This document shows, piece by piece, positions 31,590-44,893 of a stretch of 64,000 nt of DNA. This stretch comes from Raphanus sativus (taxonomy: Eukaryota > Streptophyta > Magnoliopsida > Brassicales > Brassicaceae). The position numbers and the translations under genes were made by a program. The notes beneath the pieces were generated by a model. It was given only the letters and a program-made list of their open reading frames with translations. It had not been told where the DNA came from and made no database searches. Location of the stretch: contig NC_079513.1 of assembly GCF_000801105.2 (NCBI RefSeq), forward strand, positions 24,768,273-24,832,272, given 5' to 3'. Each line of letters starts with the position of its first letter. The first letter of the stretch is position 1.

Positions 31590-34500
31590 TAAAAGAACGT
31601 TTCTAAATTAAAAACGAAGAGTATAAACCTTGATGCCTTTTGATACAAGGATTCTCCGCACTTCAAGTAGTGTTTCCATCCCTGTCATGTCAATGCTCGA
31701 AACACCTATGAGAGACAACAAGATTCATTAGCAATTAAAAATGAAATGAATATTTAGTGACAAAAGAGATATATACATGCTTGGTAATATTATGAAAAGA
31801 ATAAATGAGAATCACCGGAGAGATCAAGGAGAAGAAACTCGACGTCCTCATGTTCATCTCCAATCCACCTCAAAATCCTTTCACGTACGTAAGTACTATT
31901 AGCAAAAAAGATAGGAGAACCCAACTGAAGAATGACAAAACCAGCCATCTCCTCACCACCAGGGTACTGTTCTATGTCTCGAAACATAACCGAGTTTGGT
32001 ATTCTTCCCAATTTACAAGTCGAGGGACGTGCAACGTACAACAACGCTCTCACGACGGAGAGACCAACAGAGATGATGAGACCGTAGTCCATGCTAAGGA
32101 AAGAAACACCGAAAAACGCTGACATGCAGACGAGGAAATCAAACTTGTCAACCTTGAAGAGATGGTACATCTCCTCGTAGTCGATGAGGCCTAACATGGC
32201 TGACATAATGATCGCTGAGAGGCCAACCAGTGGTGTGTAGCTGAATAGAGGCGCGAGGAAGAGAAGCACAAGCATCATGCAAAGACCCATCACTACATTT
32301 GACATTGGTGTCTTTGTTCCCGCGTTGTAGTTCACTGCTGTCTTTGAAAATGGCCCTGAAAGATTCGGCCAAGATTTAGCATTATTAAACTATATGTGGA
32401 ATATAATTCAATCGGAACTCACCATTTTGACAACTAAAACATTTTCAGTTATTTCATTTTAAAAATAGAATGCTAAGCATAAAATCAAATTAATGCAAAC
32501 GCGCGCAAACGAGCAATTGACTCTTGATACCTAACACTTAATTATGGTAGTGATATATATATTTTTTTAAATTACCAGTTGTCAAATAGCAAGAAGTAAA
32601 GGAGCCAATTATGTTCATAAGACCAAATGCTATCATCTCTTTGTTCCCGTCCGTTTGTTCGTTCTTCATTACAGCGAAGCTTCTTCCGATCGCCATCCCT
32701 TCCTGAAATATGCATTCATCTTATTATAGGTCAACTATTAGCTATATTGAAAACGTGGTGAAAGATAATTTATTTACCGCCATAGCGATGAGTCCAGTGA
32801 CGATTCCGGCCTTAATAACCAATGGTAGATACTTGGCATCAAAGGTCAAATACTGAATGGAAGGCGGATTTAATCCTTTCTTTAAAGGCCCAACCTGTAT
32901 GCAGAAACATACTATTAATAGAAACTCTAGTTTGGTGTTAAAGTTAGAAGCCCTAGTTGATGAAGTCTTATAACTAGTCCGCGAATCAAAGTATTGTATA
33001 TATATGAATGCATTGCTAGTGTGCAAATAAATTTGCTCACTGTTTGGATCCCGTGTTCTGTTCCTTTCACCAAATAAGCAACTAGGCAACCCACAAGGAC
33101 GACCACCATTGGACCCATTGCTGATACCCAAAATAGCCTTGGTTTTATCTTCTTCTGCAACAGTTGCAAACATTATATTATTGAGGCCCTTGAAAAAGCA
33201 GTTGGTTTTTATATTCAAATAAATAAATAATATATTATATATATTAGCATATATGACGAAAACAAGGGAAAATATACCTCTATATATGGTGAACTGAAAT
33301 TATTCAAGTTAATACTTTTGCTTTCCAAAAATCGAGTCAATGGTCATATTGGGTATAGAAAAAGGAGAGGAATGATTACAAAAAAAAAAGAAGGAAAAAA
33401 CAAAATAGAATAGTGCAAGATTTAGGTGGGTCCATGATTTTTGCTCAAATAAACGGAAAAAAACATTTAAATGAAAGCGTGTTAGAAAAAAAGACAACAT
33501 TTAAATGAAAAAAATAAAGAGAGAAGAAAGCATACGATGTATCGAGTAGATTGGAGGAAAATAAGAAAGCAGAGCCCAGCCAATGCACTTTGCCACTTCC
33601 ACTGCACCAAGTAACACCCTCCCAGGATAATACATTTAGCAACCATACCGTTTATTAGATAGTTTTTACTTTAAAAAAAGAGTTGAAAGTGAGACCTCAT
33701 CACGGTGGGTGAAGAGTGCGTGGAGAACAGAAACGACATCAGTTCTGTGCGTAAAGTGGACTATACCAAAGACGCCTTTAAGCTGTTGGAGGAGAATGAT
33801 TATAGCAGTGCCTCCCATGAAGCCCGTTATGGTTGAATGTGACAGGAAATCTACCAATATCCCCAGCCTATATACATGCATGCACTAATTAATATACGAT
33901 CAACTAAAATTTAACTTTTTACACGGAAGCTGATGGGCTGGCTAAACTAGCCCTATCAAATTCCTCTTTGTAAACCCATTAAGGGTCAAACTTGGGCCTG
34001 AGACCATCTTTTAATTTTAATCATTCAGTGCCAAAAAAAAAATAACGTAGTAAGGATAGAGAAAAAGACACTTTTTAACGTGGTGGAAAATCAAACGATA
34101 AATTATCGTTTGATTTTCCACCATGACATTTGGTTTTGAGAAAAAACTAGATAGAGTCTCATAGAGATTGTATATAGATTAAAAATATATAATAAAAACC
34201 TGAAGAAGCCCAAAGCAAATTGGAATACACCGGTGATGAAAGTCGATGTGAAGATCAAATGAAGGTAAAGGTTAGGATCCTTTTTCAACAGATCCTCACC
34301 GAATATTTCAGAGATCAGCAAGGAGCATGCTGCGACTGTCCCCACCGCAAGAGTGTTCGAACTTCCTAACACGGCGTACACAAATGGCGGCACAAAACTT
34401 GAATCTGAATTCCCATCATTTTCAATAAAAATGGGATTATTAGATACATATGTTCAATAAGAATCAATTGGAGCGGTTTGTGTCACAGGAACAAACAAGT

Positions 34501-36989
34501 AAGAGAGATAATATGAGACAAGTCCCAGTCGGGCAACATCGAATGTCAATCTATAGACAGCATACGTACTGACAATATCATCTTATCGTCGGTGATTAAG
34601 TTGATTATCTCATATTTGTTTTAATTTGTGCTTTACGCTCCTCTAACAATTTTGGTTAAACAAAAAAAAGTGACTCTAACAATTTTGTTTAAACAAAAAA
34701 AAAACAGTGACTTTTTTTATAGATATGGAATATATTTGGATATAATTTCAATTTGCATCCGTATGACTATATATCTTATATATAGTAGAAATTTCATAAA
34801 TTAATGGATTATGTAAGAAAGCACTTTTGTTCATAGATAAAAAAAAATTTTGGATCAAAAATAAATAAATTTACTTTTGTGAATATTGAAGTAGATTATT
34901 TTTATATTAGTCGTTCCAAGGTATGAAAAGACATTCTTGAAGAATCAAACTCAAGTATGTTTCAAAAAAATAAAGAAAAGAAGAATCAAACTCAAGTACC
35001 TCATACAATATTTTTGAGAATTAGATTCAGTATTTTTATAATATGTAGAAAGTAAAATAAAATTAGGAGAATCGATATTCTCTAGACTATATTTGAGAAG
35101 TGATTTTTTTAGTTTTGCTTACATATCATCTTTACAAAAATTCTCATAAAAAATGACATAGTATGCTTAAATAGATAACATAGCTTGTAAATAAAATGAC
35201 ATGACTGATTGAAAACTTAAAACCCTAAAATTATCATATCCCCTAAAATTATTTCTACCGGATTTATACCGGACATATATGTGTCTTGCACAAAGAAAAA
35301 CTTTTCATCGCCAACTCAAAGGATAAGAACATGCAACCGTTCAAATACGTGTGGTCGATTGTTATATGCAACATACAACTTTTCATTTGCATATTTTTTT
35401 TTGTATTGAGAACTCGTGATCCATCTTTGCTTTAGCTTTTTAAGTTTTACTATATTTTGTTTTCTCTGAAGGATTTGTACACATGGCAGCATGAATCATC
35501 TTCAAGACAAAAGACTGTCACGTTTTTGTATGTTAGTGTAAGTGATTTTTTATGTGTTATTTTCTTCATGTACTTTACTTTTTTCTGTACCTAAAAAATC
35601 TAACCTATCCGATAAAATATGTTTCAGGACTCCAGAAAAATTGATGATTTTAACACTGATAACATTTACAGAAAGAGAAAAACCACCAGTCAAATCTTTT
35701 GATCAGCAACTTAGTTCTAAGTTTATTTGCTAGATAGAGATTAATAAGTTATATCATGACCGTGTAAACCTCAAGTCTTTAGAGTGCTGGGCTAAAAATA
35801 ATTTTTGTTGGGATCCGAAAGCTGAAGCATGGAAACTAAAATTTGAAAACTGAAAAGTATTATCAATATCAAATTTATCTGTTAAAAATTAATTTAAATT
35901 TGTTTTTACTACACCTAGTTTTGTTAAATCAATCTGATTTTTTTTTAAAAAGCTTTATATGAACCGGATTACTATCAAAGTGAAGTCCATGACTGTAACC
36001 ACATTCGATTGAGCTGGTGGGCTAATTCCAGAGGTAAGCCAGTCCGAGTTTCACAGCTTGGCCGACCAAACTATCTAACTAGATCCTAGTTCTAGACTGA
36101 GAACGGGGTCAACTTGCTTCACAAGGACCGACTAACACAACCAGCCAGGTTCCAGCCCTTATTTTTAAATATTACTACCTCCGTTCCTGAAAAAATGATT
36201 TTTTAGATTTTATTTTTGTTCCATAAAAATAGATTTTTTATATTTTAAGATACTTTTTGATACTTTTAAAATACATTAATTGAAAACATTTGAATTGACT
36301 AAATATTATTGGTTCATAGTTATTCGAAAGTGTATAATAAATATAAATAAAAAAATTAATTGAAAATATTGATTGTTTTATTAATATGCGTGAATTGTTT
36401 AAAAAATCTTATTTTCAGGAACAAAGGTAGTATGGGAATCGTCAAATCACACCTTTATTTGAAATCACTTTGAGAAACATATGTTTTTCATTTTAGAATG
36501 ACCAAATCTAGCTTTTATATTTGTAAATGATATTCATGTGATGCAGCTAGTAATTCATTTTTTTTTGTAAAATAGCTTTTCGAAATTAATAATTATATTA
36601 ATTCATATATAAATAGATGTTGCACGATAAAAGTAAAAAGGAAGAGAGATCTCACATAGGCCAATGATGGGAGGGATACTGGCGAGATTAGCATAACTGA
36701 TACCCTGAGGAACGGCAAGGCTGGTGATGGTTATTCCCGCAAGCAAATCGTACCATAGCTTTTGCAGATTGTATTTTGGGAGCCACTCAAAGATTGGAAC
36801 AAAATACTCCAATGTCTTTTTTGTTTTAATCAAACCATTTGGCTCTTGCGATATCGGTTTGAATGGATCATCGGGGAAGAAAGTTTCTTTACATTTCGAT
36901 CTAAATTTTACAACAAAGCTTCTCGGGGCAGAGAAGTTTACTCCCCACCCCTTTGGTGACGAGGAGGAGCTTGTTCTATCACTCTCCAT
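31356..36989 (-). CDS. SULTR3;5: Sulfate transporter, SULTR3;5-like
   Basis: Ten exons, in transcription order: 36989-36656, 34404-34200, 33867-33696, 33601-33536, 33154-33041, 32894-32778, 32702-32576, 32355-31816, 31705-31629 and 31514-31356; 636 aa, near the 634 aa expected for SULTR3;5. The N-terminus MESDRTSSSSSPKGWGVNFS leads to a multi-span SLC26/SulP membrane domain with the signature YDLLAGITITSLAVPQGISY. Further spans include FLSHSTITGFMGGTA and GMAIGRSFAVMKNEQ. A C-terminal STAS domain follows (FVILQLGSPIFFANSTYVRE, then FLLLDLSGVSSIDMTGMETL). Group 3 transporters move sulfate; Arabidopsis SULTR3;5 was reported to support SULTR2;1 in root vascular tissue. Intron 1 is 2.25 kb and holds a Stowaway MITE; intron 2 holds a perfect palindrome. 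The gene appears intact. Confidence 0.95.
34081..34123. repeat. Perfect 43-bp palindrome in SULTR3;5 intron 2
   Basis: Two 21-bp arms (TGGTGGAAAATC... and ...GATTTTCCACCA) are exact reverse complements around a single central base at 34102. It would form a strong hairpin in RNA or a cruciform in DNA. Confidence 0.92.
36175..36430. mobile_element. Stowaway-like MITE (256 bp) in SULTR3;5 intron 1
   Basis: Terminal inverted repeats CTACCTCCGTTCCTGAAAA and, reversed from the right end, CTACCTTTGTTCCTGAAAA, flanked by TA on both sides (36173-36174, 36431-36432). The ends fit the classic Stowaway pattern. Confidence 0.88.
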
Positions 36990-37108
36990 GGTTACAAAAG
37001 AAAAGAAAAACAATTACACAACAAGCAAAGCAGAGGTAAAATCTTTATCTCTCCTTAATGTTTTCTGTATTTTCAGTGCTTTGTAGAGATTTGGAGAGTA
37101 TGGGTGTG

Positions 37109-37118
37109 TTATATATAG
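37109..37118 (-). promoter_or_regulatory. TATA box of the SULTR3;5-like gene
   Basis: On the minus strand CTATATATAA lies about 120 bases upstream of the ATG at 36989, a normal distance given the leader between them. Confidence 0.5.
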
Positions 37119-38468
37119 AAGGATGACCAAAAAAAGTGGGAGATGATGTTTTGGATTTTTTCAACGTGGTGAGTAAATAGGGTCTGTCTTTTATGGTAAT
37201 AAATCTGCTAGTCTTATCTATACAACACTACTTGACTGTGTAGTCTTAATTATAATAGTGCCTTAAAATAAAAATTTCGATAACTGAATCATTATAATGA
37301 ATATGGTTGAATAATGATATTTGATAACGTGGATTATTTGATGTCATAAACATTCTAACATGGTAGAATAAAAATAGACTACCCACACCACCTATCAATT
37401 TCTAGAAGTTTTTAATATTTTCGTATCATTCTAGTTATTTAAATTAAATTATTTGCTTATATATTATTAAATAAATTATTTATTTTATACGTAAAATTTA
37501 TTATTTGGTTTGGATATATAAAGATTTACTATTAATCAGTGAAATAGAATACTTAAATTTATTAAACAAAATCAATGTAATATATAAAAGTTGAACATGT
37601 GTTAAATTATTTAATTAAGAAAAAATGAACGGAAAATTAAAAGGTGAAGGGAAATGCTAAAATGTGTAAAATAGAATGTTGAATCTTAAAATTATTGTGA
37701 ACAGTCATATCATATATCTTTTATATATTTAGTGCTGGTAAGTAATCTTTCAAATTAATCTGAGTGTAAAATTATTATCATTTTAAAACCAGTTTAGAAA
37801 AACATCATTTATTCAAGTTTTCTGTTAACAAATGTTGTAGTCCATCTTAAGAAAATATAGAGTATATATATATATATATATAACCCATCGCAACACTATT
37901 CGTTAAAAAGGATAAGAAAGAAAAAAAAGTGAAAAATATGAACAAAAGGCTGACCTGTTGCATAATTGTGGCTTGAGAAAGTTTTTTTTCTTAAAATTTT
38001 CTAAATCACATTTATATAAAACGTTTAATAAATGAATGATTTCCTATTGTTGAATATCCCACTATCGTATACGTATTAATGGAGAACAATGGAGTTGGTT
38101 AATGATAAAATTTGAACATGTTTATCATATTTATGAGAATCAAAAAATCAAATCAGACCAGATGAAGTGGGATGGTAATAGAAAGAATAACATGTCCGTA
38201 TCAACATCTAATTCAAAATTGCATCAACTAAGTGACTAAACTATAAAGAAGAGTAAATGCCAAATCTCTTCATCAGGAAATGGCTTATCCTTTTGACGAA
38301 GGGGCAATATTTTCAAGTTTCTGTGGAACATCATCAACACGCACCACCACAAGTTCTTGCACAATGTCTACGTTTACTATCCTCTTTTGTGTATGATGTG
38401 TTACAAAATAAAGTCTTTAACTCTCAAACATGGGTAATGAATACATCATGAGGTTGCATATGAAATCA
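37119..38468. other. Spacer between SULTR3;5 and hydrolase genes
   Basis: AT-rich, with a (TA)n run near 37864-37882. The small frame at 38257-38451 has no family features and probably lies in or near the 3' UTR of the hydrolase. In Arabidopsis At5g19610-19620 occupy this place; no remnant was recognised. Confidence 0.4.
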
Positions 38469-39854
38469 TTACAAGGATGAAATAAAGTTGGATATGACAT
38501 CCGCCATCTGAGAATCATACTCAGGTCCTTCCATCTGGAAATGGCTAACGCCTTCGAGGAGGTGTGTTTCGGTGCGTCCTGCTGCAGATTTCAGCTTCTT
38601 CTTGAGCTGGCTAACGCTAGTGAAGCCGTCTTGTGTTCCCATAACGAAGAGTTTAGGTCTAGGGGATGAGAGAATGGCCTTGTGGTGCCGCCCAAACAGA
38701 ACCGATGCCATTAGGCCAAATGGGTATCCCAAACTCACATATCCAACAACTTGCTCTACTTGCTCCACTGCTGATCCTGCGATTGGTGCACCTGCCCACA
38801 GAATACAACTTCATTTCATGGCGTGGAATATTAAATCTTGTCTATGCTCAGCAAGAGATAAATAATTTTAAATCTAACACAATGGGAGATCACAAGGCTG
38901 TGTAAGAACATCGAAAAGGGAGGTCAGGAATCAACACAAAGATGCACCATGTCAGACAAATATCTGATGATGTCACCACTCTCTACCTCAAAATAACCCA
39001 GACACTTTACAGTGATCGAATCTATTCAAATTTAAAACAAAGGTTATCTTTTTTCAATTCTTCTTTCCACAGTAGACTGAAATTTCTTATTCCATCCTCA
39101 TGTAATAGTCTCTAATAATTTGATCATCCATTCTAGACTCAAACACAAGAAATATGCTTCATCTACACAGCTAGAATTACATCAATTAAATCAACTAAAC
39201 CACTTAGAGATAACAACACCAAACCGGGAACAAAGTTACCATCAGCTGATACAACACATCAAGTAAATTTAGCAAACTTACAAAAGAACAAATCATAATG
39301 TCAGTGTCAACAATTCCACCTAACTCATCTCCCCTCCGAGTAACTAATGAGACCTCGATAGTGAGCAAAAAGGGGTCAACAGATCAAATACAGCTCGAAT
39401 GTTCAAAGCTACATCCTCGATTTGAATACTACTAACTCAGAAGAATCCATACACTGAATTCGAAGAAGGAAAGGCTGAAACTTTAACCTGCAGAAGAACC
39501 AACGAGGAGGATCCTATGAGCACCGAGGTTCTGAGAAACCCACCGACAAACAGCGATCACATCCTTAACCTCAGCGAACCCAGTAAGAGTAGCCCTCCCC
39601 GTTGATTTTCCAGCACCTCTCGTATCGAAAGTGACGGACTTGAAGCCTTTACAGGCCAACTCAGAACCTATGCCTTTGAGCAGTGCCTGACAACCACCCA
39701 AGAGCGAGAAAGGGTGGACCAAAACTATCACTAGATCCCCGTCTTCGTGGCTAACGTGCTCGTCTCTGGGTTTGAAGATCCTCGTGTGGAGCTTCACCCC
39801 TTCCTCGGAATCAACCTCACACGATTCCACTACAAAGTTTGAAGAAGACGACAT
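38469..39854 (-). CDS. Alpha/beta hydrolase-fold protein
   Basis: Two exons, 39854-39488 and 38791-38469, giving 229 aa. The nucleophile elbow GSSAG spans the splice junction (residues about 119-123). A GTQDGFTS segment supplies the likely acid residue, and SHFQMEGPEYDS carries the likely His, so a complete Ser-Asp-His triad is plausible. A region FDTRGAGKSTGR near residue 76 is typical of this fold. The substrate is unknown; no signal peptide is evident, so it is probably cytosolic. Gene order suggests At5g19630. The intron is about 700 nt and shows no gene of its own. Intact. Confidence 0.88.
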
Positions 39855-40620
39855 GTTGTTCCGGAGAGATCAATGTTTTACAAAACCGTTTGGGTTACTT
39901 AAATCTTCGAACAGACTAAAGATTCATGGTTGGTTCAGTTACGACATGAATTTACGGTCAAGCTCTAACCGTTTTTATTGGTTTATTTTTTTTCTTATTC
40001 AACGTTTAGAAATATGCGGCAAAGCCCATGTGTTTATGGGCCTTAAATTATCGATAGGGGCCTAGTTTTTAAGTAGCCTTTGGTCAGTGATACACTGATA
40101 GGCCCTAGAGGTTGTGTGTTCCTAATTTAATTATTTTCAATCAAGAGTTCGAAAATCATTTAAAATTTCATTCAATTGTTCAGTTTTAAGGACACTTGAT
40201 TTTTGCTCAAAAAAAAAAGGACACTTGATTCTTTTAAAATGCCGAGAAATGGTCATATGTAACGAAGTGAATACTATTGGCTAATCTAGTTTCCCTTTTT
40301 TTACGTAAGGTTTTGGTATGGTGGCTGGCCTGTGGGGGTCCTGTGCTAATTCATACAATTATTGGGCATGTACATAAGATGCCAGATAAATAAAAAGGTT
40401 TTCTATCCATAAATGAGCTTTTCTTTTTTTGGTCAACTATAAATGAGGTTTTCGAACACTTATTTCTTGAAACAAAATTCCCAGCTTGTAGAAATGTAAA
40501 ACTGAAATTACATTTCTGCGGCAGTGTCAATGACAGGAAAAAACAAAGCTACAGAAAATTAAATGGGTAGCTGAAGCTCTACGCAGGCAAAATCGACTGG
40601 TCCTAGACATGGCTAATATG
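39855..40620. other. Spacer between hydrolase promoter and S1P 3' end
   Basis: Promoter and leader of the hydrolase (leftwards) and 3' UTR of S1P. No gene is supported. The Arabidopsis genes At5g19640-19650 expected here were not recognised. Confidence 0.45.
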
Positions 40621-43600
40621 CTAGGCTAAACGATTAGATCCAGATGCTCTTCTCCTCCTACGCCTCTTCTGCCGGATCCTCCATAAGCTTAGTAGCACTA
40701 GAACTCCTACAACAAAAACCATCAACGGGTACAAAAATCAAATCGAAAACAAGAAAAGTCTAATTATCTTACTTGGGAAACAAGAATCCTGTTTTATCAT
40801 GCAATAAAAGTTTAAGCAGACTTGAGAGATCTTCAGAAAAGTTGGGAATATTACCACTAGCTGCAACACCAGCAGGTACTATCCAGCGAGTAGCAACAAG
40901 GAAGGACATGTCGATCTGCAAATTGAGATTAAAAAAAAACAAACAAACTTTTTAGTCTCTCCGAAACTGATTAGAAAAACAAATAAAAGATGACATGAAT
41001 TACCTCGTCTCTATTGAAAAGGCCTCCCAGATACTTGCTCCTGGAAGAACTAAGCTCACCTTCTTCCCTGGTTGATTTCCAACGTGTTGGTCTTGTATTC
41101 TCCACTGTGACATTCAAGCCTCGACCTAAATCAATGCCACGATAACCGGGCAATCTACGGTTCCTTCCTCTGACGTGCAAGTTATATCCTTTAGTCCCCC
41201 ATACTTCAAATCTGGAGTCACCCTGACAGATTAGCTCCTTTCCGATTACAGAAGAGTATGTTGAAAAATTCACATCAGTTCTTCGAGATGGAAGTTGCTT
41301 CTCGTCTGTGGTTATGGGTGAATATCTCTTAGAAAACTTGGAGAAAAGTACAGGGTCTTTGATGTTTGAACTGGTGAAATCTAGCATTTTCTTCAGGAGC
41401 CAGTAGCAGTTGGTGACCATGTGGCTACTGTCCAGGCAATTTGAATCTCCATATACACCAACTCGGCCATCACCTATTTTCAAAAGCCCAAGAACAGCAG
41501 GGTCTTCCTGTAAACAGAGTCACATTATCACATAAAAAAGCTCTACAATTCAACCAAAGAAAAGCAAGACAGCTAGAAGCAAATAAATGCTGTTTCTCAT
41601 TACCTTCGAGGACCCTGTTAGCAGTAGATTCTGTGTAGCACCACTCTCAGAGCTGTCCAGTAAAGGAAAGCTGTGCAAGAACCCACCAGCAGGAAACCTG
41701 ACAATGTTCGTTCCAGAAGCGTATCGGCTCTGCTCACCGTCAATACTGAAATCTCCATTCAGAATCTTGTCTCCAAACGCTATTCCAAATGACGCAAGAA
41801 GATTATTCAGTGCAGGAACATTTGCACCTCCAGTGACTGGAGTCCACCAACTACGCGTGTTATCGTCGAAGAACCTCATTTTCACCATGGTATCGACATT
41901 ATACCACTCAGCAAACACAATTAGACCCAGTCCTGTGTTGATAACATCATATCTGAGTTTTTCAATTTCTTCTGGAAAGTATTCATCTTCAAGGTCAACC
42001 ATCAAAAGAGTTCCATAGTGCTGAGCATCGAAACATGTAAGGGGAGAACCAAGAGTCTCGATGTAGTACCCAGCATCACGTAACATGTTGAACATGATGT
42101 GATAGTTTGTATGCAGGTGATCACCATGCCAATCAAGAATGTCATTGCGGACATCCAAAGAATCTCTTGGAATATAACCTGGAGGATACTTTATGCTGTG
42201 AAACTGATCCCACAGTATACGTTTCGCTCGTGGTGGGGTGGGAATTACTTTCAGTTTCAACTGAAGAGTGCAAGTGCTTCTTCTAGGCCCACTTTCTCCA
42301 GGGGCTGGTGGGCTATAGACTTTCACAGTTACATTGCCCTCTATTTCACCTGTGAACTGTGCACCTTCTTCCTTGATCTGCATGTGTAAAGCCAGATAAC
42401 CAGTCCAGGGCCATATGATTTTTGGGTACTTGAAGTGAATTCTCAGAAGATTTCCTTCGTCGTTTGCAGCATGCCACGTTGGTGGACTTTCAATATAGCC
42501 AATGACACCCATACCATTTAAAATTGTGGTGTTGAAAATGACAGGCATAGCACCCGCATATAGCGGCTGACGACAAAAGGGCCAGGAATATGGACAATCA
42601 TTATAGTCAAGAATGCTCGGGAAAATGCTTGCTCGGGGGTGGTAGCTCTTTAGAATTTCATATGATTCTAATCTGACAAAAGAGGAAAAAATTAGAGACT
42701 ACAAAAATTAAGGAAATAGGAACAAAATAATAAGGATGAATCCAATGGGTGAATAACGATGAGGGTAAGTTAACTTACAGATCAACTCTTCCTGCACCCT
42801 GCTCATACATATTAGGACCCGAAAGCTTAGCAGCACCTTCAACCAATGCCTGCTTCATGCTTGCTGGATTAAGCAGGTCCTTCCTACTAGCTTCAGGAAT
42901 AACACTTACAAGTAGGCAAACAATACCAGCGACAACAGGACTGGCCACACTTGTTCCAGACAAGCTTTTACAGCCAGTGCTGATCTTGGACCCCATAATT
43001 TCACGGCCATATGCAACCACATCTGGTTTGACACGTCCATATCTGCAAGCCATTTTTTTTTAAGTTAGGAGCTGCATGAAAACAAGTGTTTTGTATCTAT
43101 ACAATTGAAGGGTTCGTAAAACGGAAATGTAGAAGCAGCAAAGAAATGCAGTACCCATGAGGAATCTCCCAGGTGCTCATGCCACGAGATGAAAATGAAG
43201 CTATGTGATCATCATAGTCAATACCACCAACACCTATGACATCACTCTGGTCCGCTGGATTATTTAACGTTCCGTAAAGTGGCCCATCATTTCCAATTGC
43301 TGACACCATGATGATATTGCTGGCTGTTATTTCCCACACCTGTTCAAAGTTAATCAGCACCTCTGGAACACACTACTTCATATATCCTTGAGGGAAACAC
43401 CCCGGGCTCTTGACTAAACATGATAGTGCAAACATCAACCAAGAGTTTAAGGAACCATTACCTTCTCTACAAAAGGCAGATCTAAGTAGTCCGGTCCCCC
43501 AATGCTCAAATTCAATACATCCATATCTGTTGCTATGGCATAATTGAAAGCGTCAAGAAACCATGAGGTGTATGATACCTGCAACAAGCTGAGCGCAAAT

Positions 43601-44893
43601 TTCTCATAACCTATTTGATTAAGATAACTTTCATAGCTGCGAAAACATGCATAAGAGGAGTAAGGATGAAGAGAGGAAAATAGAAACTCAAATATATAAC
43701 GGTCAATTACACTATATTGAGGAAAATAGAGATCAACGTGTAGGTCTCTGTAACCATTATTAATATCTTAGCAATTGTAACTAGGGGAAAAAAACAAACC
43801 TAAATTATTGCATCACGAGTGAGTAAGTATAGTTGAGGAAGACGTATCTGATGCGTGATCAAGCATTACCTGGTTATCTGTGAACACTCGGAAGGCATAG
43901 ATCTCCGTGTCTGAGGCAAAACCAAGACACTCTGAATTTTGACCAGCAATAACACCAGCAACAAATGTCCCATGCCCCAGGTTGTCATTCAAAGTGTCCT
44001 CATTCGTCCAATTTGTACGCTCCTGAAAGTTACTGCGTCAATACCAGCTTTAAATCTTAAACAAAAAAATATCTAACACAGCTATTAGCTCTAAACACTA
44101 CTATTATGTATCTAAATTAGTTTCTCCAAATAGCGGTACCTTGATGTTACGGAAATGAGGATGGTCAGCTCTTATACCAGTATCAAATATGGCCATTTTG
44201 ACTTTAGCACCAGTGTACCCCTTCTTCCAGAGAACATCAGCTCCAAACATGGACGTCACTTGAGTCTTCTGAAAAAAATTTAGAAAAACTAGAATAACTC
44301 ACTTTCAATTTATGATATGAAATGTTAGCACATAGTACGAATACTGAAACAGATTATTAATGACAACAAACTCTCACTTGCGCGAGAAGATGCCTTGACG
44401 TGGCGTTGGCCGAGTGATCATCAGCAGCTCCTTCTTCGAAAGACATGGACGTGAAGATCTTCCCGGGACGTTTCTTCTCCCCGTCGTCGAGGAAAGATCC
44501 TCCAAGCAAAACTCTCTGGTACCTAAACTCCACGCTCACGTCTTTCACCATCGCCAGCCTCTCAATCTCTCCAACGACGGCCTCTCTCCCGCTCTCCTCG
44601 ATCCACAGAACGCCGAAGTCCGTCGGATACTTCGCCGCGGGGTTATCCCTCTCGATCCATCCCCAGCCGCCGGATCGGACCTCCGATTCGAGGTAAATCC
44701 GGTGAGTTTCCGCCGGCTTGTAGTGCTTGAATCGGATTATGTAGTTTGTTTGCGTTGGAATCTCGGGCTCGGAGCGAGTTAGGTTATGGGGATTGAGACG
44801 GAGCCGCCAGAAGAGAAAAACGGAGAGGAAGACGACGAGGATGTAGGATCTGCTGCAAGCAGACGAAGAAGCTTCTGCGAGGAGCATCTTCAT
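40621..44893 (-). CDS. S1P: Site-1 protease (subtilisin-like, S1P/SKI-1)
   Basis: Ten exons, in transcription order: 44893-44378, 44268-44140, 44022-43870, 43578-43462, 43339-43155, 43042-42779, 42672-41604, 41507-41004, 40915-40855 and 40706-40621; 1027 aa, close to the roughly 1039 aa of Arabidopsis S1P. An N-terminal signal-anchor ([16 protein letters not shown]) is followed by a prodomain and the S8 catalytic domain: Asp in [10 protein letters not shown] (about 201), His in GHGTFVAG (about 232), oxyanion Asn in AIGNDGP (about 322) and Ser in SGTSVASP (about 398). Near the C-terminus lies one membrane span ([19 protein letters not shown]) with a basic tail. The Golgi enzyme processes bZIP17/28 stress factors and some prohormones. 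The start at 44893 gives the family-like [11 protein letters not shown]; an upstream in-frame extension is possible. Confidence 0.95.

Noticed and set aside
38257..38451. Small frame downstream of the hydrolase, considered as an OEP80 or GNL2 relic
   Set aside because: No recognisable motif on either strand; more likely 3' UTR or spacer.
41587..42018. 143-aa plus-strand frame inside the S1P gene
   Set aside because: Antisense to the long coding exon 7 of S1P, which has clear family similarity; no independent support.
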